Below are positions 54,580 to 63,881 of a DNA stretch of 64,000 bases, piece by piece. Location of the stretch: positions 62,001 through 126,000 of the forward strand of contig CAWJZU010000011.1 of assembly GCA_963847345.1 (NCBI GenBank), read 5' to 3'. The notes beneath the pieces were generated by a model. The model was not told the origin of the DNA, ran no database searches, and was given only the letters and a program-made list of their open reading frames with translations. Origin of the DNA: DATARH01 sp963847345 (GTDB taxonomy: Bacteria > Pseudomonadota > Alphaproteobacteria > ATCC43930 > CGMCC-115725). Position numbers and translations under genes: made by a program. The number at the start of each line of letters is the position of its first letter. Positions within the stretch are counted from its first letter, which is position 1.

Positions 54580-56905
54580 TTACGGCAGCTGGCCGAAGGC
54601 GGGCGGGGGGATGCGGCGCTTCGAGGCGGCTTCGTAGGCGGAGGCGATGCGCAGCACGACATCCTCGCGGCCCGGCTCGGCGCGGAACACCAGCGAGAAC
54701 GGCAGGCCCGGCTCCGGCAGCGTGGTCGGCGTGTCGGAGGCGGCCGACACGTAGCGCGTGCGGTCGTCGCTGAGCTTGAACACCGGGTCGTACACGGTCG
54801 TCACATAGCCGGCCGGGATCAGCACTTCGGTCAGCCCGGCGTTCGGGCCGTAGAAGGACTCCATCCGCAGATTGTTGCCGCCGGCGAGCGGGTCGTTGGC
54901 GCCGCCGATCTTGGCCGGCGGCAGCGGCGTGTGCAGCCGCACCAAGCGCGTCGAGCCGGTTCTCGTAGATCACCAGCATGTCGAGCCGGCGCAGCAATTC
55001 GCGCAGCATGATCCGCTCGTCGACCCCCTGCCGGCCGCCGAGCGGGTTGCGCGGGTCGGTCACCTCCTCCCAATTGCGGAACGCGGCCCGCCCGTCGTCG
55101 CCCCAGAACTTCGAGCGCCGGTTCAGCGCCGCGAAATCGGTCAGCGTCTCGGTAAAGCCGCGCGCCGCCCAGTCCGCCGCCCGCCTCGTCAGGTATTGCG
55201 GGATGTGGAAGCGGAAGCTCATCGCCAGCTCCTGGTCCTGGATCGTGGCGATGTCGAGATTCGACGGCGGCGCGATGCGGCCCTCGGCCAGTTCGACCAT
55301 GTAGTCGATCGGCGCCATCGTCCCGCCGCCGAACACTTTTCCGGGCAGGAACTCGGTCGGCCGGATCGCGGCGGCGAACTCCTTGAACAACGGCGTGCCG
55401 TCGCGCCCGAGGCGGAACAAGAGGTCGGGCATGAACACCGGCACCAGCCGCGCGAGACCGGCGCGGAAATCCGGGTTCATCTGCTCGAGGTCGCGGTCGC
55501 GCTCCCATAGCGGATCGGACGATTCGACCAGCGTCGCGCCGAGTTTCTCGCCGAGCACCGATTTGATCTCGGCCGCTGCCGCTGTCGTGATCGGCACGGT
55601 CGCCTTTTCGCCGGGGCGCACCAACATCGACTCGCGCACGACGCCGATGCGCACCCCCTTCAGAGACGATGCGGGCGTGGCGGCGTGGCGCGCGTAGCCG
55701 CCCTCCAGCACCGACGAGCGCGGCACGGTCGTGTACGGGTCGCGGCGGTCGTAATATCCGTTTTCCGGGTCCTTCAGCGCGTCGAGCACCCGGGCGCAAT
55801 CGGCGATCGTGCGGCAGATGATGCCGCTCCTGTCGCAATAGATGTCGGCGCCGATCGCCCCGCCGTCAAAGCCGAGCATCGCCTTGTGCGGCAGGATCAG
55901 CGCGCAGGCATTGTGGTTGGCGGGCCCACGGGTCGAGGCGCGCGTCTCCTCGCCGAGGCTCGCCATCACCAGATTGGCGCTGACCGACACCGCCGATCCC
56001 GACGACGACCCCAACGAGGCGGCGCGCGTCGTGTCGTAGACATTGGCCGGGTTGCCGCCCCACGAGCTGCGCTGATAGCCGAGCACCGACGGCAGCACCT
56101 TGTCGGGCTGGTGCCGGCCGCCGGGATTGCCGGCGCGGCCGTTGTATTCGGTGCAGACGGCCTTCGCGAAGATGATCGCGCCCTTGTCGCGCAGCTGCTC
56201 GACGAGGATGTGGTCGCGCGCCGGGAAGTCGATGTCATAGGAAGCGTCGCCGCCGCCGGTCGTGCGCATGTCCTTCGTGTCGAACGGATCCTTGAACGAG
56301 AACACGACACCGTAGATCGGCATTTTTTCCAATGGCGGGTTGGTACCGTACTGGGCGTCGAGTTCGGCGGCGCGTTCGAGCGCGTCCGGGTAGTGGCGGA
56401 AGACTTCGCAGACCGGCGGCGCGCCCTGGGGGAGGGGGCCGAGCGACGGGTGCCGGTCAAACTCGCCCTTGCAAGTCACCGAGCGCTCGCCGCGGATGTT
56501 CAGCGTTGCCAGCGTGTTGAGCTGGCCGGCGTCGGGCTTGCCGACGATCATGCCGTATTGCTGTTCAACGCTCGGATCGGAGGCGGTCGGCTCCATGCGG
56601 CCGAATTCGAGTGGCGACCCCTCGTACCTGTCGAGATCGGGAAACAGCGTCGCGGCGGCGACCGTCTCGGTCGGGAACGCCAGTGGCGCCCCGGCCCGCA
56701 CCGCGCCGGCCGCCGCCGGGACCGGATCGCCGTCCGCGGTCACGAGCAGGCTGGCGACGCCGTTATAGGCGCGCACCCGCGCGATATATTGCTGGACGAC
56801 ATCGACCACGGTGGTGCGCCCGGCGCGGATCGCTTCGTGCAGCTCGTCGATCGTCGCCTCTTCGAGGCGGAATTGCTTCGCCTCGATGCCGGCCTGATCG
56901 GTCAT
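54580..56905 (-). CDS. Amidase-signature family protein, frameshifted
   Basis: A large amidase of 774 residues after correction. Catalytic Lys205 lies in VVFSFKDPFDTKDM, the cis-serine in SLGSSSGSAVSVSANL (about 301-302), and the nucleophile Ser324 in GEETRASTRGP. Extra N-terminal and C-terminal parts make it longer than usual bacterial amidases (about 470). The frame breaks near 54945 between YENRLDAL and VRLHTPLPPAKIGG; the correct end is PPPAFGQLP at 54580. Without correction the frame runs on to 54176 in meaningless sequence. The substrate is unknown. Confidence 0.9.
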
Positions 56906-56938
56906 TCGGATGCCCTCCTCGCCCGCGTCCGTGAAGTT

Positions 56939-57442
56939 TTAGCCCACCGCCTTCGGCGCGATCAGGCCCTCGGCTTCGAGCAGCGGGAAAATGCCGCCTC
57001 CGGTCATCAGCGCCAGCAGCCGCTCGGGCACCGGCTTCGCGCGCAATACAGTGCCGGTGTCGCGATTGCGCACGGTCCAATCCACGATCGAAATCTCCGC
57101 CGTCTGGCCTTCCTCGAACGCGGCGTGCACCCCCGGGCATTCGAGCGCCAAAAAGCCGAAACTGACCGCGTTGCGGAAGAACAGTCCGTTGATCGACTCG
57201 GCCAACAGCGCGCCAAGTCCGATATTGCGCAACGAGCGCGCCGCCGGCCGGCTTGATCCGGTGCCGAAGTTGCGCCCGCCGACGATGATGTCGCCGGGGC
57301 CGATCTGATCGACCCAGCCGGGCCGGCTCGCGGAAAACACCGCGCGCGCCTGCTCGGCTTCGGTCGCGGTCAGAAGCGGCCCCGGCAGCATCAGGTCGGT
57401 GTTGACGTCGTCGCCGAATTTCCAGACACGCCCGGAAACCAT
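56939..57442 (-). CDS. LeuD-like aconitase-swivel protein
   Basis: A 167-residue swivel domain like the small subunit of 3-isopropylmalate dehydratase. KFGDDVNTDLMLPG is the opening motif; IIVGGRNFGTGSSRPAARSL carries the substrate-contact GxGSSRE-like loop (with P for E), and INGLFFRNAVSFGF follows. The LeuC-type large subunit is not in the window. It ends 33 bases before the amidase start, so they may be co-transcribed. The replaced Glu suggests a substrate different from isopropylmalate. Confidence 0.87.
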   Translation of the reverse strand: MVSGRVWKFGDDVNTDLMLPGPLLTATEAEQARAVFSASRPGWVDQIGPGDIIVGGRNFGTGSSRPAARSLRNIGLGALLAESINGLFFRNAVSFGFLALECPGVHAAFEEGQTAEISIVDWTVRNRDTGTVLRAKPVPERLLALMTGGGIFPLLEAEGLIAPKAVG

Positions 57443-57535
57443 CGTGCGCTCCTTGGCTCAGGCCGTAACGGAGCGAAGCGTAGCCGGTCCGTCATCCCGA
57501 CAAAAGTCGGGACTGCGGCGAGAGGATGTTGCGGA

Positions 57536-58306
57536 TCAGGTACCGACTAATCCGAGCTGCGGGCTCGACGGCTCGGCGAAATCGCGTTCCGGGATGCGGC
57601 CGGCGAGGCGCGCCAGCCTGCCGGCCTCGACCGCACCGCGCATCGCGGCGGCCATCCGGCGCGGATCGTGCGATTTGGCGATCGCGGTGTTGACCAGCAC
57701 CGCGTCGCAGCCGAGCTCCATCGCCTGCGCCGCGTCCGACGCCGTGCCGATGCCGGCGTCGAGCACAACCGGAACCGGGCTGCGGGCGCAGATCAGTTCG
57801 ATCGCTGCTGGGTTGGCGATGCCGCGCCCGGAGCCAATCAGCGACCCCAGCGGCATGACCGCGGCGCAGCCGACATCGGCGAGTTTCTGGCAGGCGACCG
57901 GGTCCTCGTTGCAGTACGGCAGCACCGTGAACCCTTTGCGCACGAGTTCATCGGCCGCGTGCACAAGCTGCTCGACATCGGGGTAGAGCAGTTCGCGGTC
58001 GCCGATCAGTTCGAGCTTGACCCAATCGGTTTCGAGCGCCTCGCGCGCCAGCTCGGCGGTCAGGATCGCGTCGCGCGCGGTGACGCAGCCCGACGTATTC
58101 GGCAAGAGCCGGTACTTGCCACCGAGCAGATCGACGAGGCTCTCGGCATAGGTGTCAAGACTGATGCGGCGGATCGACATCGTAACCAGTTCGGCGCCGC
58201 TCGCTTCCAACGAGTCAAGCAGCACCTGCTGATTGGGATACTGGGCGGTACCGACGAACAAACGCGACTTCAGCGCGGTGCCGGCGATGATCAGCGGATC
58301 GGACAT
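57536..58306 (-). CDS. thiG: Thiazole synthase ThiG
   Basis: A 256-residue TIM-barrel enzyme that forms the thiazole ring of thiamine from deoxyxylulose phosphate, dehydroglycine and ThiS thiocarboxylate. RLFVGTAQYPNQQVLLDSLE, then VTMSIRRISL, LLPNTSGCVTARDAI and WVKLELIGD (Schiff-base lysine region) are seen. GSLIGSGRGIANP and VLDAGIGTASDAAQAMELG form the phosphate site. Third gene of the thiO-thiS-thiG operon. Confidence 0.96.
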   Translation of the reverse strand: MSDPLIIAGTALKSRLFVGTAQYPNQQVLLDSLEASGAELVTMSIRRISLDTYAESLVDLLGGKYRLLPNTSGCVTARDAILTAELAREALETDWVKLELIGDRELLYPDVEQLVHAADELVRKGFTVLPYCNEDPVACQKLADVGCAAVMPLGSLIGSGRGIANPAAIELICARSPVPVVLDAGIGTASDAAQAMELGCDAVLVNTAIAKSHDPRRMAAAMRGAVEAGRLARLAGRIPERDFAEPSSPQLGLVGT

Positions 58307-58333
58307 GCAGGTATCCTGTTCGGCAAATTCTGT

Positions 58334-58540
58334 TCAGCCACCTTGCAGCGGCCGGACGATCTCGACCCGGTCGCCGGAGGCGAGCGGTTTTTCCGCCCAC
58401 TCGGCGCGCCGCACGACCGAGCCGTTGATCGCCACAGCCAGAAACCGGGCGCTCGGGTCGATGCCGCGCTCCGCGAGCAATTCCGCGACGGTCGAAACCG
58501 CGATGTCGGCCTCCTCGCCGTTGATGCGCAGCCTGGTCAT
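58334..58540 (-). CDS. thiS: Sulfur carrier protein ThiS
   Basis: A 68-residue ubiquitin-like carrier. It starts MTRLRINGEE and ends GDRVEIVRPLQGG, with the C-terminal Gly-Gly that is adenylated and thiocarboxylated. VAELLAERGIDPSARFLAVA is the central helix-strand. It lies 11 bases after thiO and 27 before thiG. The start at 58540 is chosen over an in-frame ATG at 58555 that overlaps thiO. Confidence 0.95.
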   Translation of the reverse strand: MTRLRINGEEADIAVSTVAELLAERGIDPSARFLAVAINGSVVRRAEWAEKPLASGDRVEIVRPLQGG

Positions 58541-58551
58541 TGAGCCCCTGG

Positions 58552-59739
58552 TCATTGCGCCGCCGCCGCGCCGAAAGACGCCGCCTCGGGCCGCGAGAAG
58601 GCAAAGCGCTCGGGCGAGAAGGGCAGGGCGGTGTCGGGGAGCCGTCCGCTGAGGATATAGGAGCTGACCACTGCGGCCGTGACCGGGGTCAGCAGAATGC
58701 CGTTGCGGTGATGGCCGGTCGCCACGACGAGCCGGTCGAGGCCGCTCGGCCCCAGCATCGGCGCGTCGTCGCGCGACCCCGGTCGGAACCCGACCCAGGT
58801 CTCGGCGACCGGCAATTCCTCGATCGTCGGGACGGCGCGCCAGGCGCCGTCGAGTAGCGCGAGCAGCCCCCCGGCGGTCAGCCGCTCATCGAACCCGCGC
58901 TCCTCGACCGTCGCGCCGATGACGAGACGCCCGTCGAGGCGCGGCACCAGATACGCGCGCGGCAACCACAGAACATGGCGCAACAACGGCGCCGCCGGGT
59001 CCATCTGCAACGCCATCATTTGGCCCTTGATCGGCCGCACCGGTGGGCGGTTCGCGGCCGGGATGCCGCCGATCTCGCGCGACCACGCGCCGGCCGCGAG
59101 CACGACGATGTCGGCCCGATCCTCGCCGCGCTCGGTGACGACGCCAGTCGCGCGACCGTTCCCGACCGTGATCTCGCGAACCGGGCAGTGCTCCATCAGA
59201 TCGACCCCGGCATTGCGCGCCGCCGCTGCCAGGGCGCGGCCGAGCAGGCGGTTCTCGACCTGATGATCGTTGGGGCTCCAGACGGCGGCGGCGATGCCGG
59301 GCTTCAGATGCGGCTCGCGCTCGCGCGTCTGGGCCGCGGTCAGCCAGTGCAGATCGAGCCCGAGCCCTTTCTGAAAGTCATAGGAATGGCGCAGCGTCGC
59401 CGCGTCGTCGCGGTTCAGCGCGACGACCATCGTGCCCTCGCCGCGATACTCGACCGAAATGCCGGAGGCTGCTTCGAGTTCGCTGGCGAAATCGGGCCAC
59501 AGACGCTGGCTTTCCAAGGCCAGCGGTAGAAGCGGCTCCTCGCCCGGTTCGGTCTCGACGGCGGCCGCCAGCATGCCGGCCGCGGCCCAGCTAGCGCCGC
59601 GCCCGGCTTCGCCCTTGTCGTAGACCGTGACCGAACAACCGGCCTGCGCGAGCCGCCAGGCAATGCCCAGACCAATGACGCCGGCGCCGACCACGACGGT
59701 CCGGGGACGCTGCTTCGGGATAGAAAGGATTGTGCTAAT
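58552..59739 (-). CDS. thiO: Glycine oxidase ThiO, probable ATT start
   Basis: A FAD enzyme that makes dehydroglycine for the thiazole ring. The dinucleotide motif VVVGAGVIGLGIAWRLA is at the N-terminus, GRGASWAAAGMLA next, then IVVLAAGAWS, and TGHHRNGILLTPVTA at the end. The first standard start (GTG, 59694) would delete most of the first strand of the FAD fold. An in-frame ATT at 59739 gives 395 residues, adds STILSIPKQRPRTVV, and has GGAGGGAG 6 bases upstream within the TPP riboswitch. ATT starts are rare but known. Confidence 0.92.
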   Translation of the reverse strand: MSTILSIPKQRPRTVVVGAGVIGLGIAWRLAQAGCSVTVYDKGEAGRGASWAAAGMLAAAVETEPGEEPLLPLALESQRLWPDFASELEAASGISVEYRGEGTMVVALNRDDAATLRHSYDFQKGLGLDLHWLTAAQTREREPHLKPGIAAAVWSPNDHQVENRLLGRALAAAARNAGVDLMEHCPVREITVGNGRATGVVTERGEDRADIVVLAAGAWSREIGGIPAANRPPVRPIKGQMMALQMDPAAPLLRHVLWLPRAYLVPRLDGRLVIGATVEERGFDERLTAGGLLALLDGAWRAVPTIEELPVAETWVGFRPGSRDDAPMLGPSGLDRLVVATGHHRNGILLTPVTAAVVSSYILSGRLPDTALPFSPERFAFSRPEAASFGAAAAQ

Positions 59740-59742
59740 GAC

Positions 59743-59832
59743 GGACTCCCTCCACCGGGCATGCCCGGCCAGGTTCAGTGGGTCTGATCTCAGCCGCCCG
59801 CCGACGGATTCGCCGCGAGCGACACCCCAGCC
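59743..59832 (-). promoter_or_regulatory. TPP riboswitch (THI box)
   Basis: On the minus strand CTGGGGTGTC, then GGCTGAGATCAGACCC (the GCUGAGA core), ACTGAACCTG (the CUGAACCUGA core) and GGAGGGAGTCC follow in the usual order. GGAGGGAG at the end serves both as aptamer arm and as the Shine-Dalgarno of thiO, so ligand binding would block translation. Confidence 0.95.
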
Positions 59833-59940
59833 TCAGCCTGTCATATCAAGGCGAGGAACGCGCCGATGCAAGGAATTTCTGCGCAGCCCAGCGCCGCGAT
59901 TCGATGACGTGCCGGATCCGGTGCCCGGAGTGTGATCGTC

Positions 59941-60053
59941 GAGATTGCTTCGTGGAGTTTATCCTCGGGCCGGCCGGAGGCCGGGCCCGTGGGCTCGCAA
60001 TGACAGTGAAAGAAGAATTGTCATTGCGAGGAGCGTCAGCGACGAAGCAATCC
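59941..60053. repeat. Dispersed inverted repeat (GATTGCTTCGT / ACGAAGCAATC)
   Basis: GAGATTGCTTCGTGG and GCGACGAAGCAATCC form the outer arms; GCTCGCAATGAC and GTCATTGCGAGG the inner arms. About 113 bases in the gap after the riboswitch leader. Confidence 0.85.
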
Positions 60054-60066
60054 CGGGCAGATAGCG

Positions 60067-61311
60067 CTACGCCGTTGCGTCGGCGGTTTCGAGCAGCGCA
60101 TTGAGCAGCACGTTGCAGCCGGCGGTCAGGTCCTCGGGCTTGGCGTCCTCGATCTCGTTATGGCTGATGCCGCCGACGCAGGGCACGAAGATCATCGCGG
60201 TCGGTGCGACCCGCGCCATGTACACCGCGTCGTGCCCGGCGCCGCTGATGATGTCCTGGTGCTTGTAGCCCTGCGCCTCGGTCGCTTCGCGTACCTTGCC
60301 GACCAGCCCGATATCGAACGGGGTCGGCGGAAAGTACCAGAACTCCTCGACCGCGGCTCTGAGGTTCTGCGAGGCCGCGGCGGCGGCGCAGGCCTCGCGC
60401 AGCTCGCGATCCATTGCGCTCAGCACGGAATCTTCGGGGTGGCGGAAATCGACGGTAAAAAACACCCGTCCCGGGATCGTGTTGCGCGAGTTCGGGCTGA
60501 CCTGGACAAACCCGACCGTCGCGCAGGCATAAGGCGCGTACGCGTGGCCGATGCGGTTGACCGCGTCGATCATGCGGGCGGCGCCGACCAGCGCGTCGCG
60601 CCGCCGCGGCATTGGGGTCGGGCCGGCATGCGCCTCCTGGCCGGTCACGGTGATCTCGTACCAGCGCTGCCCTTGCGCGCCGGCAACGACACCGACCGGC
60701 AACCCAGCCGCTTCGAGGATCGGCCCCTGCTCGATATGCGCCTCGAAATACGCCGCGACCGGCCGCCCGCCGACCGGCTCGGGTCCGGCGAAGCCGATGC
60801 GGCCGAGTTCGCCGCCCAGCGTCAGGTCGGGCGCGTTGTTGTCGCGGGTCGCCAGCGCCTGATCGAGCGTGAATACCCCGGCGAAGACGCCCGACCCGAC
60901 CATCGCCGGCGAAAACCGCGAGCCCTCCTCATTGGTCCAGGCGACGATCTCGACCGGCGCTTCGGTCTCGTAGCCGAGGTCGTTCAGCGTGCGCACGACC
61001 TCCAGCCCCGCCATCACGCCGTAGGCGCCGTCGAAACGGCCGCCGGTCGGCTGCGTGTCGAGATGGCTGCCGGCCATGACCGGCGGCAGGTCCGGGTTGC
61101 GGCCGGGCCGCCGCGCGAAGATGTTGCCGATGCGGTCGACGGTGACGGTGCAGCCGGCCGCCTCGCACCAGCTTATAAACAGCCGCCGCGCCTCGGCGTC
61201 GAGATCGCTTGCTGCAAGCCGGCAGACGCCGCCCTTTGCGGTGGCGCCGATCTTCGCCAGTTCCATCAGGCTGGCCCACAGCCGCTCGCCGTTGATCTGC
61301 AGGTTCCGCAT
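60067..61311 (-). CDS. M20-family amidohydrolase (N-carbamoyl-L-amino-acid hydrolase / allantoate type)
   Basis: A 414-residue zinc-dependent hydrolase. VMAGSHLDTQPTGGRFDGAY carries the first metal histidine and bridging aspartate, VEIVAWTNEEGSRF the Glu-Glu pair, and AYFEAHIEQGPILE the next ligand. GQEAHAGPTPMPRRRDAL is the dimerisation-domain motif, and SGAGHDAVYMA the last histidine. GGAGG stands 6 bases before the ATG at 61311. Carbamoylated amino acids, allantoate or ureidoglycine derivatives are possible substrates. Confidence 0.92.
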   Translation of the reverse strand: MRNLQINGERLWASLMELAKIGATAKGGVCRLAASDLDAEARRLFISWCEAAGCTVTVDRIGNIFARRPGRNPDLPPVMAGSHLDTQPTGGRFDGAYGVMAGLEVVRTLNDLGYETEAPVEIVAWTNEEGSRFSPAMVGSGVFAGVFTLDQALATRDNNAPDLTLGGELGRIGFAGPEPVGGRPVAAYFEAHIEQGPILEAAGLPVGVVAGAQGQRWYEITVTGQEAHAGPTPMPRRRDALVGAARMIDAVNRIGHAYAPYACATVGFVQVSPNSRNTIPGRVFFTVDFRHPEDSVLSAMDRELREACAAAAASQNLRAAVEEFWYFPPTPFDIGLVGKVREATEAQGYKHQDIISGAGHDAVYMARVAPTAMIFVPCVGGISHNEIEDAKPEDLTAGCNVLLNALLETADATA

Positions 61312-61542
61312 GTCCGGCCTCCGATTCCCGCCGACAGTTCTAGCGCGCCTGGGCAAGGCATGCCAAACCAGCATCGATCGGACTGTTGCCCGGGGTGCCT
61401 GCCGTGCGGGTGTTGTGGGATGGCGGCGGGTGAGCGCCCCGCGTGCCGTCGCTGCGGTCATGCGTTCGGCGCGGCTCGGTTTGCCCGCGGGAATATCGGA
61501 GCTATAGTCGGAAGCGAAATCGCCGGTTGAAAAGGATGGCCG

Positions 61543-62961
61543 ATGCCGCTTCGCCTGCATGTCCCGAAAGCCGGGTACCTGCTACTCGTCGCGGCGGCGG
61601 TGGTCGTGTTCATGGTGATCGGAGCCGCCATGCCGGTCGCCGCCGCCGTGTTCACCGATGCCGCCGGCCGCCGCGTCAACCTGCCGGGCCATATCACGCG
61701 TATATTGCCGGCCGAGCGCAACGCCGAGGTCCTCGTCTATGTGTTGGCTCCGGATAAGCTCGTGGGGCTGGAGCATCTATCGAGCGGAACGGCGAAGCTG
61801 CGGGGTGTTGAGAGGCCGCCTGTTCTTCACTTTCGCCTGGACAGCACCCCGGAAAGCGTCGCCCAGGCGGCGCTCGACTACCGGGCCGATCTTATAGTCG
61901 ATGCCGGCCCGGTTACACCCGAACGCGCAGCCTTCGCCGATGCCGTGCAGCAGCGAAGCGGTATCCCATACATTCTTGTTTATGACGGCTTCGACCGCCT
62001 GCAACAGGTATTCGTGTCGCTGGGTGAACTTTTCGGCGTCGGTGAGCGTGGAAACGATCTGCGGCTGTTTTTTGAATTCGACATAACGAGGGTACGAGGG
62101 GTACAGCAGGTCCGGCCTACCGATAATCGGCCGCATGTTTACTACGGGCTGGGCCCCGACGGCTTGACTACCGCCTTGCCGGGCTCGCCGGCGGGGGCCA
62201 CGATTGACGCAACAGGAGGCATCAATGTTGCGGGCGCACTCGGCCGCGTTACGCTGGCGAGGATTTCCCGCGAGCAGTTGCTGTCCTGGAACCCAACCAT
62301 TATCATTGCCGCGGACCCCCGCTTCTTCGCCGCGCTGCGTCGCGATCGTGCTTGGCGAGGCCTCTCCGCTGTGCGGGAAAAAAAGGTTTATCTGGAACCG
62401 AACAACCCATTCGGCTGGCTCAACGACCCGCCGGGCATCAACCGCCTGATCGGGCTTTATTGGCTTTCCGCGCTGTTTTACGGGTTTCCTGAGTACGAAG
62501 ATCTGCGCGGCGTTACATGCGAGTTCTACGACAAGTTCTATCGGTTGAGGCTGACCAACGCACAACTCAACAACCTGCTGGAGCCGGCCGGTATCCCGCG
62601 TCCGGAACCGCCGCGGCCAGTCGGCCAGTCGTTCGCTCCCGGAGCGGGAACGGTTACAGCCCTGCCGGAAACGGCGCCGTCCTACTCTGTCCCGGTGATT
62701 CCCGGCACGGAGACCGGCGTTCCGGGTGGGCCGATCGCAACACCTATGCCGGCTCTCCCGGACCAGGCGGATGCGCTGTGCACGATACCGGGAATTGCGG
62801 CCCCGTTGACCGATCTGACCGGAACAATTCCTGGTTCAGGCGGAATGCCTGCGGCATTGCCCAACACACCAGCCGTGCCCGGGGGACGGATGCGCCAACC
62901 TGGCGCCGGAGGGTTCGATACAGCGCCTTCCCGTGGGCTTCCATCCAATCCGGGACGCTAG
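61543..62961 (+). CDS. Periplasmic substrate-binding protein (FecB/BtuF-like) with Pro-rich tail
   Basis: A 472-residue protein. Signal or anchor at residues 10-36 (YLLLVAAAVVVFMVIGAAM). VFTDAAGRRVNLPGHITRIL is the entry motif of metal-chelate binding proteins; ISREQLLSWNPTIIIAADPRF and AVREKKVYLEPNNPFGWLNDP follow. The binding fold ends near residue 355. About 115 residues of Pro/Gly-rich sequence then follow, unusual for the family. No permease or ATPase gene is adjacent. Siderophore, cobalamin or metal complexes are likely ligands. Confidence 0.87.
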   Translation: MPLRLHVPKAGYLLLVAAAVVVFMVIGAAMPVAAAVFTDAAGRRVNLPGHITRILPAERNAEVLVYVLAPDKLVGLEHLSSGTAKLRGVERPPVLHFRLDSTPESVAQAALDYRADLIVDAGPVTPERAAFADAVQQRSGIPYILVYDGFDRLQQVFVSLGELFGVGERGNDLRLFFEFDITRVRGVQQVRPTDNRPHVYYGLGPDGLTTALPGSPAGATIDATGGINVAGALGRVTLARISREQLLSWNPTIIIAADPRFFAALRRDRAWRGLSAVREKKVYLEPNNPFGWLNDPPGINRLIGLYWLSALFYGFPEYEDLRGVTCEFYDKFYRLRLTNAQLNNLLEPAGIPRPEPPRPVGQSFAPGAGTVTALPETAPSYSVPVIPGTETGVPGGPIATPMPALPDQADALCTIPGIAAPLTDLTGTIPGSGGMPAALPNTPAVPGGRMRQPGAGGFDTAPSRGLPSNPGR

Positions 62962-63002
62962 GGCGTGTTCACGTTACGCCGAACCCACCCGTTCGTCGCC
63001 TG

Positions 63003-63030
63003 CCCTGGGTCCCCGCTTTCGCGGGAACGA
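63003..63030. repeat. Dispersed palindrome CCCGCTTTCGCGGG
   Basis: CCCTGGGTCCCCGCTTTCGC then GGGAACGA, the reverse orientation of 50515-50543. Confidence 0.8.
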
Positions 63031-63101
63031 CGATCCAATTTGAAGCGACAATGCTCCAGTGACTCGCCGGGAAAGCAAGCGGAACGCGTTCCTGACGGAC
63101 C

Positions 63102-63848
63102 TTAATTTGCCGGCAGTTTCTCGAAATAACAATCTTCCCCGATTCTGCGAATAAGGCGGTAGCCTCCGGCCTGCATTGCGGCGATGAAGGGCTCGGCATT
63201 CTGCTCCCAGCATTCGACCTGCAAGAAGCAGTCGTTGTTGCGCAGCAGCAACTTCATGCCGTTGAGCGCGGTGCGCTCGTGTCCCTCAATGTCCATTTTG
63301 ATCGCGATCCGGCGTCCGCTGATCGGCCACTCGTCGTCGAGCCGGATCGACGGTACGGTGTCGCGGCTGCTTCCTTCCGCGACCACCTGCGAGAACAGAT
63401 CATTATTTTTCGGCGAATAGATGAACGGCACCTCGCCGTTGTGGTCGCTCACGGCGGAGCGGCGCGTCGTGACCTTATCTGTCAGGCCGTTGAGCAGTAA
63501 ATTCGCGCGCATGCGATCGTAGCAAAGCTGGTTTGGTTCATAGGCGACGATGTCCGCGAACCGTTCTTCCAGTGCAGCGAATATGGAGTAGAGGCCGGCA
63601 TTGGCGCCGATATCGATCAGCATGTCGCAATTCTTCTCGCCGGCCTTGCCGAAGAAAAAAGCACGCTGCGCCGCCTCCAGAAGTCCATGCTGCAATATGA
63701 TGCGGTCGTGGGAGGCGTTGAGGTCAAGCAGAAACAGCGCGCCCTCGCGGCGCACGACACCGTGCCCCTTGGTCCATATCAACTGTACTGCGCGTTTGTG
63801 CAGGCTCGGAATGAGCCGCTTCAGTATCGGGAGATTCGAGGGGTGCAT
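63102..63848 (-). CDS. FkbM-family methyltransferase
   Basis: A 248-residue SAM-dependent methyltransferase. The SAM motif is MLIDIGANAGLYSIFAA, with DIVAYEPNQLCYDRMRANLL as motif II. PSIRLDDEWP, then IAIKMDIEGHERTALNGMKL, the FkbM signature, and DCFLQVECWEQN follow. Such enzymes methylate sugars, lipids or polyketide hydroxyls; the target is unknown. No glycosyltransferases are in view. Confidence 0.92.
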   Translation of the reverse strand: MHPSNLPILKRLIPSLHKRAVQLIWTKGHGVVRREGALFLLDLNASHDRIILQHGLLEAAQRAFFFGKAGEKNCDMLIDIGANAGLYSIFAALEERFADIVAYEPNQLCYDRMRANLLLNGLTDKVTTRRSAVSDHNGEVPFIYSPKNNDLFSQVVAEGSSRDTVPSIRLDDEWPISGRRIAIKMDIEGHERTALNGMKLLLRNNDCFLQVECWEQNAEPFIAAMQAGGYRLIRRIGEDCYFEKLPAN

Positions 63849-63881
63849 GCGCGCGTCGATGATTTCTTACATCGCGACTGT

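Noticed and set aside
55685..57256. A 523-codon plus-strand frame across the amidase and LeuD-like genes
   Set aside because: Antisense to two recognisable proteins; no ribosome site or motif.
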